From contig DASYAG010000010.1 of NCBI GenBank assembly GCA_036501485.1, forward strand, positions 1 to 64,000: DNA of 64,000 bases, read 5' to 3'. Positions 16,151 through 29,854 of this stretch are shown one piece after another. Position numbers and translations under genes: made by a program. Origin of the DNA: PALSA-607 sp036501485. Lineage in GTDB: Bacteria; Actinomycetota; Actinomycetes; Acidothermales; Acidothermaceae. How positions within the stretch are numbered: the stretch's first letter is position 1; the number at the start of each line of letters is the position of its first letter. The notes beneath the pieces were generated by a model that was given only the letters and a program-made list of their open reading frames with translations, was not told the origin of the DNA and ran no database searches.

Positions 16151-17179
16151 CTAGCTCTCCTCTTCAGGAGCGGGTGCGGCTGCGACTTCATCGGCGGCAG
16201 GTGCAACCGCTTCGACAGCAGGGACAGCGGGGGCGTCCGCTTCGGGAGTCGCCTCAGCCTCTTGGGCCGCAGCTGCCCGGGCCTCAACAGCTTCAACTTC
16301 GGGCGTCTCGACGGAAGGCGTCTCGATAACAGCCGTCTCGGCTACGGGCGCCTCAAGGGGAGCGTCCTGTAGCTCCGCCTCGCGGATCGTTGGGTCGACC
16401 AACGGCTCGCGGTCGAGCACTTCAACGGTCTCGACTGCAGCCGGGATCGCCTCGCGAACCGGTCGGGCCGCGCGAGGTGCGCGAACCGGACGGCCAACAG
16501 GAGCGCGCGGCGGGATCCGGCCGGGGATAGCGCCGGCCTCGTACTCGGGGCGTCCGACAACGACGTCACCCTTGTAGATCCAGACCTTGACGCCGATGCG
16601 GCCGAACGTTGTGCGCGCCTCGTAGAAGCCGTAGTCGATGTCGGCCCGCAAGGTATGCAGCGGAACGCGACCTTCGCGATAGAACTCCGTGCGGCTCATC
16701 TCGGCGCCACCGAGGCGACCCGACACCTGAACCCGGATGCCCTTGGCGCCCGACTTCATCGCGCTCTGCATGGCCTTGCGCATCGCGCGACGAAACGACA
16801 CCCGCTGCGTGAGCTGCTCGGCGACACCTTGGGCGACAAGCTGCGCGTCGATCTCGGGGTTCTTCACCTCGAGGATGTTCAGCTGAACCTGCTTGCTGGT
16901 CAGCTTCTCGAGGTCGCCACGAATCCGGTCTGCCTCAGCACCTCGCCGTCCGATCACAATGCCCGGACGAGCGGTGTGGATGTCGACGCGAACGCGATCA
17001 CGGGTGCGCTCGATCTCAACGCGCGAGATACCTGCGCGTTCCATGCCCTTTGCCATCATGCGGCGAATGGCGACGTCTTCTTTCACGTAATCCCGGTACA
17101 GCTTGTCGGCGTACCACCGGCTCTTGAATTCGGTGGTGATGCCGAGCCGGAACCCGTGCGGGTTGACCTTCTGGCCCAC
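16151..17179 (-). CDS. rpsC: 30S ribosomal protein S3 with long Ala/Glu/Pro-rich tail
   Basis: S3 lines the mRNA entry tunnel and contributes to helicase activity. The family core is residues 1 to about 215: MGQKVNPHGFRLGITTEFKS, the KH-domain GxxG region (PGIVIGRRGAEADRIRG), and YKGDVVVGRPEYEAG. Typical length is 210-280; here 342, the last 120 residues being Ala/Glu/Val/Pro-rich without Cys or His. GTG start overlaps the rplV stop by one base (TAGTG). Confidence 0.96.
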   Translation of the reverse strand: MGQKVNPHGFRLGITTEFKSRWYADKLYRDYVKEDVAIRRMMAKGMERAGISRVEIERTRDRVRVDIHTARPGIVIGRRGAEADRIRGDLEKLTSKQVQLNILEVKNPEIDAQLVAQGVAEQLTQRVSFRRAMRKAMQSAMKSGAKGIRVQVSGRLGGAEMSRTEFYREGRVPLHTLRADIDYGFYEARTTFGRIGVKVWIYKGDVVVGRPEYEAGAIPGRIPPRAPVGRPVRAPRAARPVREAIPAAVETVEVLDREPLVDPTIREAELQDAPLEAPVAETAVIETPSVETPEVEAVEARAAAAQEAEATPEADAPAVPAVEAVAPAADEVAAAPAPEEES

Positions 17180-18150
17180 TAGCGGGTCCCTTCCTTTCCA
17201 TCGTCGGACGCCGAGTCATCGGCGTCCTCCGTGTCGGCGTCCGCTGTGGATTTCGCGGGCGCAGCTTTCTTGGCGGCAGTCTTCTTCGCCGGCGTTACGG
17301 TCTTGGCTGGCTGTGCTTCCGCGGCTGTCTTCTTGGCCGCAGCCTTCTTCGCCGGCTTTACCTCAGCCGCAGGTGCGTCGTGGTCGTGACCCTCGTGATC
17401 GTCGTGGTCGTGACCCTCGTGGTCATGGTCGTGATCGTCGTGATCGTGACCCTCGTGGTCATGGTCGTGATCATCGTGATCGTGGTCGTGCGCCGCCGCT
17501 GTCTTCTTAGCGGCGGTCTTCTTCGCCGGCTTAGCTGCGACAGCCTCGGTCGACTCGACGTCCTCGATCTCCGGCGTCTCGACATCGGTCGCCTCGACGA
17601 CAGCGGCCGTCTTCTTGGCCGCCGTCTTCTTCGCTGGCTTCGTCTCCGCGACCGGAGCCGGCTGCTGCACGGCCCGCACCCGCGGGGTCGGAGCAACCCG
17701 CACGATCGGAGTCTTGACGCGCTTTGGCACCGAACGCTTCGTAGCCAGCGTCTCAATCTCGGCCGACCACGACTCGACCTCGATGGTGATGTGGCTGGTC
17801 CGCTTGCGGATTCGGTACGCGCGACCTTGCGCGCGCGGCCGGAACCGCTTCATCGTCGGGCCTTCGTCGACATAAGCCGCCGACACAACGAGGTCTTCGA
17901 CGTCAACACGCTCGGAACGCAAACCTGCCGCGTAGCGAGCATTGGCGATCGCGCTCTCGAGCACCTTGTAAACCGGCTCGCTCGCGGACTGCGGGGTGAA
18001 CCGCAGGATCGACAAGGCTTCGTCGGCAGGCAAGCCGCGAACCAGGTCGACGACACGGCGGGCCTTCATCGGCGTCACGGTCGAATAGCGAAGTTTCGCG
18101 TGCGCACGAACGATCGGGCCGGTCGTGTTGAGAGTCGGTGTGTTAGCCAC
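17179..18150 (-). CDS. rplV: 50S ribosomal protein L22 with very long Lys-rich and His/Asp-rich tail
   Basis: L22 extends a beta-hairpin into the peptide exit tunnel and interacts with all 23S domains. The core is residues 1 to about 126 (VRAHAKLRYSTVTPMKARRV, VSAAYVDEGPTMKRFRPRA, RIRKRTSHITIEV). Bacterial L22 is usually 110-150 residues; here 323. The tail carries five copies of a PAKKTAAKK-like unit, an acidic stretch, and at residues 221-258 a block of 16 His, 16 Asp, 3 Glu and 3 Gly. Lys-Ala-Pro tails are known in actinobacterial L22; the His/Asp block is not something I know for L22. GTG start overlaps the rpsS stop by 8 nt. Confidence 0.96.
   Translation of the reverse strand: MANTPTLNTTGPIVRAHAKLRYSTVTPMKARRVVDLVRGLPADEALSILRFTPQSASEPVYKVLESAIANARYAAGLRSERVDVEDLVVSAAYVDEGPTMKRFRPRAQGRAYRIRKRTSHITIEVESWSAEIETLATKRSVPKRVKTPIVRVAPTPRVRAVQQPAPVAETKPAKKTAAKKTAAVVEATDVETPEIEDVESTEAVAAKPAKKTAAKKTAAAHDHDHDDHDHDHEGHDHDDHDHDHEGHDHDDHEGHDHDAPAAEVKPAKKAAAKKTAAEAQPAKTVTPAKKTAAKKAAPAKSTADADTEDADDSASDDGKEGTR
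17377..17490 (-). repeat. In-frame His/Asp codon repeat inside rplV
   Basis: A 114-bp repetitive stretch coding L22 residues 221-258. Its imperfect unit encodes HDHDHEGHDHDD (12 codons) in about three copies. The reading frame is kept on both sides, and PAKK repeats flank it, so it is coding sequence rather than an assembly error or CRISPR. Alternating His and acidic residues is a pattern common in Zn/Ni/Cu-binding segments. Confidence 0.8.
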
Positions 18151-18424
18151 GACGAGCTCTCCGATCGTCCTTCACGTGACCGCGAAACGTCCGGGTCGGC
18201 GCGAACTCGCCCAGCTTGTGACCCACCATCGACTCGGTCACGAACACGGGCACATGCTTGCGCCCGTCGTGGACCGCGATGGTGTGACCGAGCATGTCGG
18301 GCACGATCATCGAGCGGCGTGACCACGTCTTGATGACGTTCTTGGTGCCCTTCGTGTTCTGAACGTCCACCTTCTTTTGGAGGTGGTCGTCGACGAAGGG
18401 TCCCTTCTTCAGGCTGCGCGGCAT
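18143..18424 (-). CDS. rpsS: 30S ribosomal protein S19
   Basis: S19 is in the 30S head and contacts S13 and tRNA. The 93-residue chain is normal: MPRSLKKGPFVDDHLQKKV, RRSMIVPDMLGHTIAVHDGR, VGHKLGEFAPTRTFRGHVK. ATG with AGGAG about 9 nt upstream. The stop lies within the first codons of rplV (8-nt overlap), implying coupling. Confidence 0.98.
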   Translation of the reverse strand: MPRSLKKGPFVDDHLQKKVDVQNTKGTKNVIKTWSRRSMIVPDMLGHTIAVHDGRKHVPVFVTESMVGHKLGEFAPTRTFRGHVKDDRRARRG

Positions 18425-18436
18425 CGCGAGGAACTC

Positions 18437-19273
18437 CTAGCGCTTCTTGTTGGACTTGCGACGGCGGACGATGAGTTTGTCGCTCGCCTTGTTGGGGCGA
18501 CGAGTGCGGCCTTCGGGCTGGCCCCACGGGCTGACCGGGTGCCGGCCACCGGAGGACTTGCCCTCGCCACCACCGAGCGGGTGGTCAACCGGGTTCATGG
18601 CGACACCGCGGACGGTCGGACGCTTGCCCTTCCAGCGCATGCGGCCGGCCTTGCCCCAGTTGATGTTCGACTGCTCAGCGTTGCCGACCTCACCGACGGT
18701 TGCCCGGCAGCGCACGTCGACATTGCGGATTTCGCCGGACGGCATACGCAGCTGCGCGTAGGCACCTTCCTTGGCGACAAGCTGAACACTGGTACCCGCC
18801 GAGCGAGCGATCTTCGCCCCGCCACCGGGCCGAAGCTCAATGGCGTGGACGACGGTGCCGACCGGGATGTTGCGCAGCGGCAAGGTGTTGCCCGGCTTGA
18901 TGTCACTGCTCGGACCGGCCTCGACGGTATCGCCTTGCTGAAGCCGTGCCGGCGCGATGATGTAGCGCTTCTCGCCGTCGGCGTAGTGCAGCAGTGCGAT
19001 GCGCGCGGTGCGGTTCGGGTCGTACTCGATGTGTGCGACCTTGGCGGGCACGCCGTCCTTGTCGTCACGACGGAAGTCGATGAGCCGGTAGGCACGCTTG
19101 TGACCGCCACCTTGGTGGCGAACCGTGACCCGGCCGTGCACGTTGCGACCGCCCTTGGAATGCAGCGGCCGCGTCAGCGACTTCTCCGGCACCGTCCGAG
19201 TGATCTCGACGAAGTCGGCGACGCTGGCGCCACGGCGACCGGAGGTCGTCGGCTTGAACTTGCGGATACCCAT
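18437..19273 (-). CDS. rplB: 50S ribosomal protein L2
   Basis: L2 is a highly conserved 50S protein needed for subunit association and peptidyl transferase function. The 278-residue chain has MGIRKFKPTTSGRRGASVAD, GGGHKRAYRLIDF, and the near-invariant C-terminal GVAMNPVDHPLGGGEGK containing the His important for activity (E. coli His 229). It sits between rplW and rpsS. Confidence 0.98.
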   Translation of the reverse strand: MGIRKFKPTTSGRRGASVADFVEITRTVPEKSLTRPLHSKGGRNVHGRVTVRHQGGGHKRAYRLIDFRRDDKDGVPAKVAHIEYDPNRTARIALLHYADGEKRYIIAPARLQQGDTVEAGPSSDIKPGNTLPLRNIPVGTVVHAIELRPGGGAKIARSAGTSVQLVAKEGAYAQLRMPSGEIRNVDVRCRATVGEVGNAEQSNINWGKAGRMRWKGKRPTVRGVAMNPVDHPLGGGEGKSSGGRHPVSPWGQPEGRTRRPNKASDKLIVRRRKSNKKR

Positions 19274-19316
19274 CGCTTCTTTTCCTTCAGCTCATCAATG
19301 GTCGTTGGCTGCCCGG

Positions 19317-19616
19317 TCAGGAGACCGGACCACCAAAGATGTCGATGCGGTCGCCAGCCACCAGCGTCACGATTGCCCGCTTGGTGTCCTTGCGCTTGCC
19401 GAAACCGCCGCGGGTGCGCTTGCGCTTGCCCTTACGGTTCATCGTGTTGACGTCGGTGACCTTCACGCCGAAGACCTTCTCCACGGCGATCTTGATCTCG
19501 CTCTTGTTGGCGTCCGGGTCGACCAAGAACGTGTACTTGTTCTCGTCGAGCAAGCCGTAGCTCTTCTCCGAGATCAGCGGTGCGTAGAGCACGTCGCGCG
19601 GGTCGGGGATCGTCAT
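19317..19616 (-). CDS. rplW: 50S ribosomal protein L23
   Basis: L23 forms the docking site for trigger factor and SRP at the tunnel exit. The 99-residue chain has PRDVLYAPLISEKSYGLLDE, KYTFLVDPDANKSEIKIAVE and the tunnel-loop region RKGKRKRTRGGFGKRKDTKRA. ATG overlaps the rplD stop as ATGA. Length and position are normal. Confidence 0.97.
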   Translation of the reverse strand: MTIPDPRDVLYAPLISEKSYGLLDENKYTFLVDPDANKSEIKIAVEKVFGVKVTDVNTMNRKGKRKRTRGGFGKRKDTKRAIVTLVAGDRIDIFGGPVS

Positions 19617-20290
19617 TTCTGCTCCTCCGCAGTCTCATTTGCGCTGACTGTGGATTCGACGGTCTCCCCGCCGGTGGCGCGCTTCACGTAGGTCTGCAAC
19701 GCACCCTCGGTGAACACGACATCGTCGGCGACCAACACGTCGTAGGTGTTGAGCTGGTCTTCGACGAGCAGGTGGACGCCGCCGACATTGCGCAGGCTCT
19801 TCCAGGTCTGATTGTCGTTTCGCTCGAGCACGATCAGAACGCGGTGCTGCTCACCCGTCACGACCGCCGCCAGCGTAGCGAGCGCGGCCTTCGTCGAGGG
19901 TGCCTCGCCCTCACCGAATCCGGGCAGCACGTGCAGGCGGCCACCGCGAGCGCGATCGGACAACGCGCCACGAAGTGCAGCCGCCTTCATCTTCTTGGGC
20001 GTCCGCTGCTCGTAGTTGCGCGGGTTCGGGCCATGTGCGACGCCACCGCCGGCGAACTGTGGTGCACGCGTCGAACCCTGGCGGGCGCGACCGGTGCCCT
20101 TTTGGCGGTAGGGCTTGCGACCTCCACCAGACACCTCGCCACGAGTCTTCGCGTCGTGCGTGCCCTGCCGGGCCGCAGCGAGCTGCGCGACAACAACTTG
20201 GTGGATCAACGGGATGTTGACCTGCACATCGAAGACCTCGGCGGGCAGCTCAACAGTGCGCGAGGTACCGGCGATCGTCACGGCGGTCAT
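19613..20290 (-). CDS. rplD: 50S ribosomal protein L4
   Basis: L4 lines the exit tunnel with L22 and can autoregulate the S10 operon in E. coli. The start is the ATG at 20290 (MTAVTIAGTSRTVELPAEVF), which overlaps the rplC stop as ATGA; 64 upstream in-frame codons lie within rplC and lack similarity. The tunnel loop is intact (GGGRKPYRQKGTGRARQGS, RAPQFAGGGVAHGPNPRNY). 225 residues. Confidence 0.97.
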   Translation of the reverse strand: MTAVTIAGTSRTVELPAEVFDVQVNIPLIHQVVVAQLAAARQGTHDAKTRGEVSGGGRKPYRQKGTGRARQGSTRAPQFAGGGVAHGPNPRNYEQRTPKKMKAAALRGALSDRARGGRLHVLPGFGEGEAPSTKAALATLAAVVTGEQHRVLIVLERNDNQTWKSLRNVGGVHLLVEDQLNTYDVLVADDVVFTEGALQTYVKRATGGETVESTVSANETAEEQK

Positions 20291-20937
20291 GCGGCACCAC
20301 CCTTCGCTGCGGTGTGGACGAAGACCATCCGACCGGCGGCACCGGGAACAGCACCCTTGACCAGGATCAGGTTGGCCTCGGTGTCGACGGCGTGCACGGT
20401 CAGGTTCTGCGTCGTCGTGCGCAGGCCACCCATGCGACCAGACATCTTCATGCCCTTGAACACGCGGCTCGGGGTCGCGCACGCACCGATGGAACCGGGC
20501 GAACGGTGCTTGCGCTGCGTGCCGTGCGAGCTCGAGAGGCCTTTGAAGTTGTGCTTCTTCATGACGCCGGCGAAGCCCTTGCCCTTGCTGGTGCCAACGA
20601 CGTCGACCTTCTGGCCGGCGGTGAACACATCGACCGTGACTTCCTGGCCGAGCGTGTACTCCGATGCGTCGTTGGTCCGCAGCTCGATGAGGTAGCGGCG
20701 CGGTGGCACGCCCGCCTTGCGGAAGTGCCCGGCTTCAGGCTTGTTCACCCGGCGCGGGTCAACTGCGCCATACGCAAGTTGGACGGCGGAGTAGCCATCG
20801 ACGTCCGCGGTCCGGACCTGCGTGACAACGCAGGGTCCAGCCTGGACGACGGTGACCGGGACGATCCGGCCTGCCTCGTCGAAGACCTGCGTCATGCCGA
20901 GCTTCTCGCCCAGCACGCCCTTGATCTGCTTAACCAT
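20287..20937 (-). CDS. rplC: 50S ribosomal protein L3
   Basis: L3 reaches toward the peptidyl transferase centre through a long loop. The 216-residue chain includes GVLGEKLGMTQVFDEAGRIV, the Lys/Gly-rich GTSKGKGFAGVMKKHNF and the loop segment SHGTQRKHRSPGSIGACATPSR around the site methylated by PrmB in E. coli. It follows rpsJ by 15 nt. Confidence 0.98.
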   Translation of the reverse strand: MVKQIKGVLGEKLGMTQVFDEAGRIVPVTVVQAGPCVVTQVRTADVDGYSAVQLAYGAVDPRRVNKPEAGHFRKAGVPPRRYLIELRTNDASEYTLGQEVTVDVFTAGQKVDVVGTSKGKGFAGVMKKHNFKGLSSSHGTQRKHRSPGSIGACATPSRVFKGMKMSGRMGGLRTTTQNLTVHAVDTEANLILVKGAVPGAAGRMVFVHTAAKGGAA

Positions 20938-20952
20938 GTCGAGTGCGTCCTC

Positions 20953-21261
20953 TTACAGCTTGATCTCGATGTCGACACCGGCAGGCAGGTCGAGACGCAT
21001 AAGCGAGTCGACTGTCTTCGGGGTCGGATCGAGGATGTCGATGAGCCGCTTGTGTGTGCGCATCTCGAAGTGCTCGCGGCTGTCCTTGTACTTGTGGGGC
21101 GAACGGATGACGCAGTAGATGTTCTTCTCCGTCGGCAGCGGCACCGGGCCAGCAACCTGCGCACCAGTGCGTGTCACCGTCTCGACGATCTTGCGCGCCG
21201 AACTGTCGATGACCTCGTGGTCGTAGGCCTTCAGCCTGATGCGGATCTTCTGTCCCGCCAT
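20953..21261 (-). CDS. rpsJ: 30S ribosomal protein S10
   Basis: S10 is in the 30S head and, as NusE, joins NusB in antitermination and NusG in transcription-translation coupling. The start is the ATG at 21261 (MAGQKIRIRLKAYDHEVIDS); ten in-frame codons upstream are dropped because the family begins here. VTRTGAQVAGPVPLPTEKN and RTHKRLIDILDPTPKTVDS are standard. It heads the S10 operon, downstream of the tuf terminator. 102 residues. Confidence 0.97.
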   Translation of the reverse strand: MAGQKIRIRLKAYDHEVIDSSARKIVETVTRTGAQVAGPVPLPTEKNIYCVIRSPHKYKDSREHFEMRTHKRLIDILDPTPKTVDSLMRLDLPAGVDIEIKL

Positions 21262-21325
21262 GGTGGTCCTGTCTGTTCGTTCGTGCTGCAACCGGAGAAT
21301 GTGCCGTACTACGCCTTACAAGGTT

Positions 21326-21357
21326 CGGCGGCCGGGGCTTTGAGTCCCCGGCCGCCG
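21326..21357 (-). terminator. Intrinsic-terminator-like hairpin after tuf
   Basis: A perfect 12-bp GC-rich stem (21326-21337 with 21346-21357) with an 8-nt loop, 7 nt beyond the tuf stop on the minus strand. Only a weak U stretch follows (CCGAACCTT). It separates the str operon from the S10 operon, so partial termination is likely. Confidence 0.75.
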
Positions 21358-21364
21358 TCGCTTG

Positions 21365-22558
21365 CTACTTCAGGATCTTGGTGACACGTCCTGCGCCGAC
21401 CGTGCGTCCGCCTTCGCGAATAGCGAACCGCAGGCCCTCTTCCATGGCGATCGGCTGAATCAGCTGAACCGTCATCTCGGTGTTGTCGCCCGGCATGACC
21501 ATCTCGGTGCCCTCAGGCAAGTCGACGACGCCGGTGACGTCCGTGGTGCGGAAGTAGAACTGCGGGCGGTAGTTGTTGAAGAACGGCGTGTGGCGGCCGC
21601 CTTCGTCCTTCGACAGGACGTAGACGTTTGCCTCGAACTGAGTGTGCGGAGTGATCGAACCGGGCTTGCACACGACCTGACCGCGCTGCACATCCTCACG
21701 CTTGGTGCCACGAAGGAGAACACCGACGTTGTCGCCGGCACGGCCTTCGTCGAGCAGCTTGCGGAACATCTCGACGCCGGTGACCGTGGTGCTCGAGGTC
21801 TTCTCGGCGATGCCGACGATCTCGATGGTCTCGCCGACCTTGACGATGCCGCGCTCGATACGACCGGTCACGACGGTGCCGCGACCAGTGATCGTGAACA
21901 CGTCCTCGATCGGCATCAAGAACGGCTTCTCGATCTCGCGAACCGGCTCGGGGATGTTGCTGTCGCACGCCGCGAGCAGTTCGAGAATCGACTCGCCCCA
22001 CTTGGCGTCGCCCTCAAGCGCCTTGAGTGCCGACACGCGAACCACCGGGACATCGTCACCGGGGAACTCGTACTGGCTCAGGAGCTCACGGACTTCGAGT
22101 TCGACGAGCTCGAGGATTTCCTCGTCGTCGACCACGTCAGCCTTGTTGAGCGCAACGACGATGTAGGGGACGCCGACCTGGCGAGCCAGGAGGACGTGCT
22201 CCTTCGTCTGCGGCATCGGACCGTCAGCCGCGGAGACCACCAGGATCGCGCCGTCCATCTGCGCAGCACCGGTGATCATGTTCTTGATGTAGTCCGCGTG
22301 GCCGGGGCAGTCGACATGGGCATAGTGCCGGTTGTCGGTCTGGTACTCGACGTGCGCGATCGAAATCGTGATACCGCGGGCCTTCTCCTCCGGCGCCTTG
22401 TCGATCTGATCGAACGGCGTGAAGGGATTCAGCTCGGGGTGTGCGTCGTGAAGGACCTTGGTGATGGCCGCTGTCAGCGTCGTCTTGCCATGGTCGATGT
22501 GACCGATGGTGCCGATGTTGACGTGCGGCTTGGTCCGCTCGAACTTCGCCTTCGCCAC
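21365..22558 (-). CDS. tuf: Elongation factor Tu
   Basis: EF-Tu is the GTPase that delivers aminoacyl-tRNA to the ribosome. The 397-residue chain has GHIDHGKTTLT (G1), DCPGHADYIKNMI (G3), NKADVVD (G4) and a SALKALEGDAKW region (G5), then the two beta-barrel domains ending GGRTVGAGRVTKILK. Length is normal. It follows fusA by 78 nt in rpsL-rpsG-fusA-tuf. Confidence 0.98.
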   Translation of the reverse strand: MAKAKFERTKPHVNIGTIGHIDHGKTTLTAAITKVLHDAHPELNPFTPFDQIDKAPEEKARGITISIAHVEYQTDNRHYAHVDCPGHADYIKNMITGAAQMDGAILVVSAADGPMPQTKEHVLLARQVGVPYIVVALNKADVVDDEEILELVELEVRELLSQYEFPGDDVPVVRVSALKALEGDAKWGESILELLAACDSNIPEPVREIEKPFLMPIEDVFTITGRGTVVTGRIERGIVKVGETIEIVGIAEKTSSTTVTGVEMFRKLLDEGRAGDNVGVLLRGTKREDVQRGQVVCKPGSITPHTQFEANVYVLSKDEGGRHTPFFNNYRPQFYFRTTDVTGVVDLPEGTEMVMPGDNTEMTVQLIQPIAMEEGLRFAIREGGRTVGAGRVTKILK

Positions 22559-22636
22559 TTGATGCTCCTTGAGGACGGATTGCTTCGCCGTACGATGTGC
22601 CGGATTTGGATTGGATAGCGGAAATAACCGCTGCGA

Positions 22637-24721
<2,085 letters not shown>

Positions 24722-24771
24722 GACGTCAGTTGCCACTTCTTGAGCTACTTCCTTCTTGACTTGTTCTTTGG

Positions 24772-25242
24772 TTACCAGCGGTAGTGCGCGAAGGCCTTGT
24801 TGGATTCGGCCATCTTGTGCGTGTCTTCGCGGCGCTTGACGCTCGCACCGAGGCCGTTGCTGGCGTCGAGGAGCTCGTTCATCAGGCGCTCCGTCATCGT
24901 CTTCTCGCGGCGAGCCTTGGAATAGCCGACGATCCAACGGAGGGCGAGCGTGCCGCCGCGGGTGCCCTTGACTTCCATCGGGACCTGGTAGGTCGCACCA
25001 CCGACGCGACGGCTCTTGACCTCGAGCGTAGGCCGCACGTTGTCGAGAGCGCGCTTCAGCGTGATCACCGGGTCGGTACCGGTCTTGGTGCGGCAACCCT
25101 CGAGGGCGCCGTAGACGATGCGCTCTGCGAGTGACCGCTTGCCGTTGGTCAGCACCTTGTTCACCAGTGAGGTGACCAGGGGCGACGCGTAGACCGGGTC
25201 GATGATGATGGGGCGCTTGGGGGCCGGACCCTTGCGGGGCAT
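24772..25242 (-). CDS. rpsG: 30S ribosomal protein S7
   Basis: S7 initiates 30S head assembly and contacts E-site tRNA; in E. coli it represses the str operon. The 156-residue chain has MPRKGPAPKRPIIIDPVYAS, NKVLTNGKRSLAERIVYGAL, RVGGATYQVPMEVKGTRGGTL-like core and KMAESNKAFAHYRW at the C-terminus. The ATG is directly abutted to the rpsL stop. Confidence 0.98.
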   Translation of the reverse strand: MPRKGPAPKRPIIIDPVYASPLVTSLVNKVLTNGKRSLAERIVYGALEGCRTKTGTDPVITLKRALDNVRPTLEVKSRRVGGATYQVPMEVKGTRGGTLALRWIVGYSKARREKTMTERLMNELLDASNGLGASVKRREDTHKMAESNKAFAHYRW

Positions 25243-25617
25243 CTAGCTCTTCTCCTTCTTCGCGCCGTAGCGACTACGCGCCTGCTTGCGGTTGCGGACG
25301 CCCTGAGTGTCGAGCGAGCCGCGGATGATCTTGTACCGGACGCCGGGCAGGTCTTTCACTCGGCCACCACGCACGAGCACGATCGAGTGCTCCTGCAGGT
25401 TGTGGCCGACGCCCGGAATGTAGGCGGTGACCTCGATGCCGCTGGTGAGCCGGACACGGGCCACCTTGCGCAGTGCCGAGTTCGGCTTCTTCGGAGTCGT
25501 CGTGTAGACGCGCGTGCAGACGCCCCGGCGCTGGGGCGAACCCTTGAGCGCTGGAGTCTTGGTCTTGTCGACCTTGTCCTGCCGGCCCTTGCGGACCAGC
25601 TGTTGGATCGTGGGCAT
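25243..25617 (-). CDS. rpsL: 30S ribosomal protein S12
   Basis: S12 lies at the decoding centre. The 124-residue chain has MPTIQQLVRKGRQDKVDKTK, TTPKKPNSALRKVARVRLTS and the streptomycin-relevant loop GGRVKDLPGVRYK; Lys in PKKPNS (position 43) and in RVKDLPG (position 88) are the drug-sensitive wild-type residues, from established knowledge. It heads the str operon rpsL-rpsG-fusA-tuf, 215 nt after the rpoC terminator. Confidence 0.98.
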   Translation of the reverse strand: MPTIQQLVRKGRQDKVDKTKTPALKGSPQRRGVCTRVYTTTPKKPNSALRKVARVRLTSGIEVTAYIPGVGHNLQEHSIVLVRGGRVKDLPGVRYKIIRGSLDTQGVRNRKQARSRYGAKKEKS

Positions 25618-25832
25618 GCGTGCCTTTCAGTCTCCGTGCGAACTTGCTCGTGGTCGTACTGTCCGTTTCTTACCGATATCGCCGACCCACGCGGTCGGGT
25701 GTGTCGCCCGCCCACGCTCCGATCCGCAGAAACTCGGATCGAGGTGATTTGTCCTGGCGCAGGGACAGCACGAGGAACGGCCCGTGGTTCCGGGCACGAA
25801 GGGCAAGATTACCCATCGCATCGGCCTAGGTC
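25618..25832 (-). promoter_or_regulatory. str operon promoter/leader region
   Basis: Between the rpoC terminator and rpsL lie about 215 bp without a gene. Three small inverted repeats are visible: 25682-25687 with 25693-25698 (6 bp), 25720-25726 with 25735-25741 (7 bp), and a 5-bp TGTCC/GGACA pair near 25749-25766. This looks like a structured 5' leader. I could not single out a promoter. Confidence 0.4.
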
Positions 25833-25871
25833 AAAACCGGGCCGGCCCGAAACGTCTCAGGCCAGCCCGGT
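25833..25871 (-). terminator. Intrinsic terminator after rpoC
   Basis: On the minus strand a 12-bp stem (25860-25871 with 25836-25847, one G-U pair) with a 12-nt loop is followed by TTTTGA. It begins 17 nt beyond the rpoC stop and ends the rpoBC transcript before the str operon. Confidence 0.85.
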
Positions 25872-25887
25872 CTCACAGCTAAGAGCT

Positions 25888-29784
<3,897 letters not shown>

Positions 29785-29854
29785 AGGTTGTCTTCTCTCT
29801 CCTGGTAACCGTTCGATCTAGGACTGAACAGGCGGGTCAGCGCCGGGCTTAGCC

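Noticed and set aside
17377..17490. CRISPR-like or microsatellite array
   Set aside because: The period is about 36 bp or less with no unique spacers, and it translates in frame as the His/Asp tail of L22.
24722..25096. 125-codon N-terminal extension of EF-G
   Set aside because: It overlaps rpsG in another frame and is Arg/Gln-rich without similarity.
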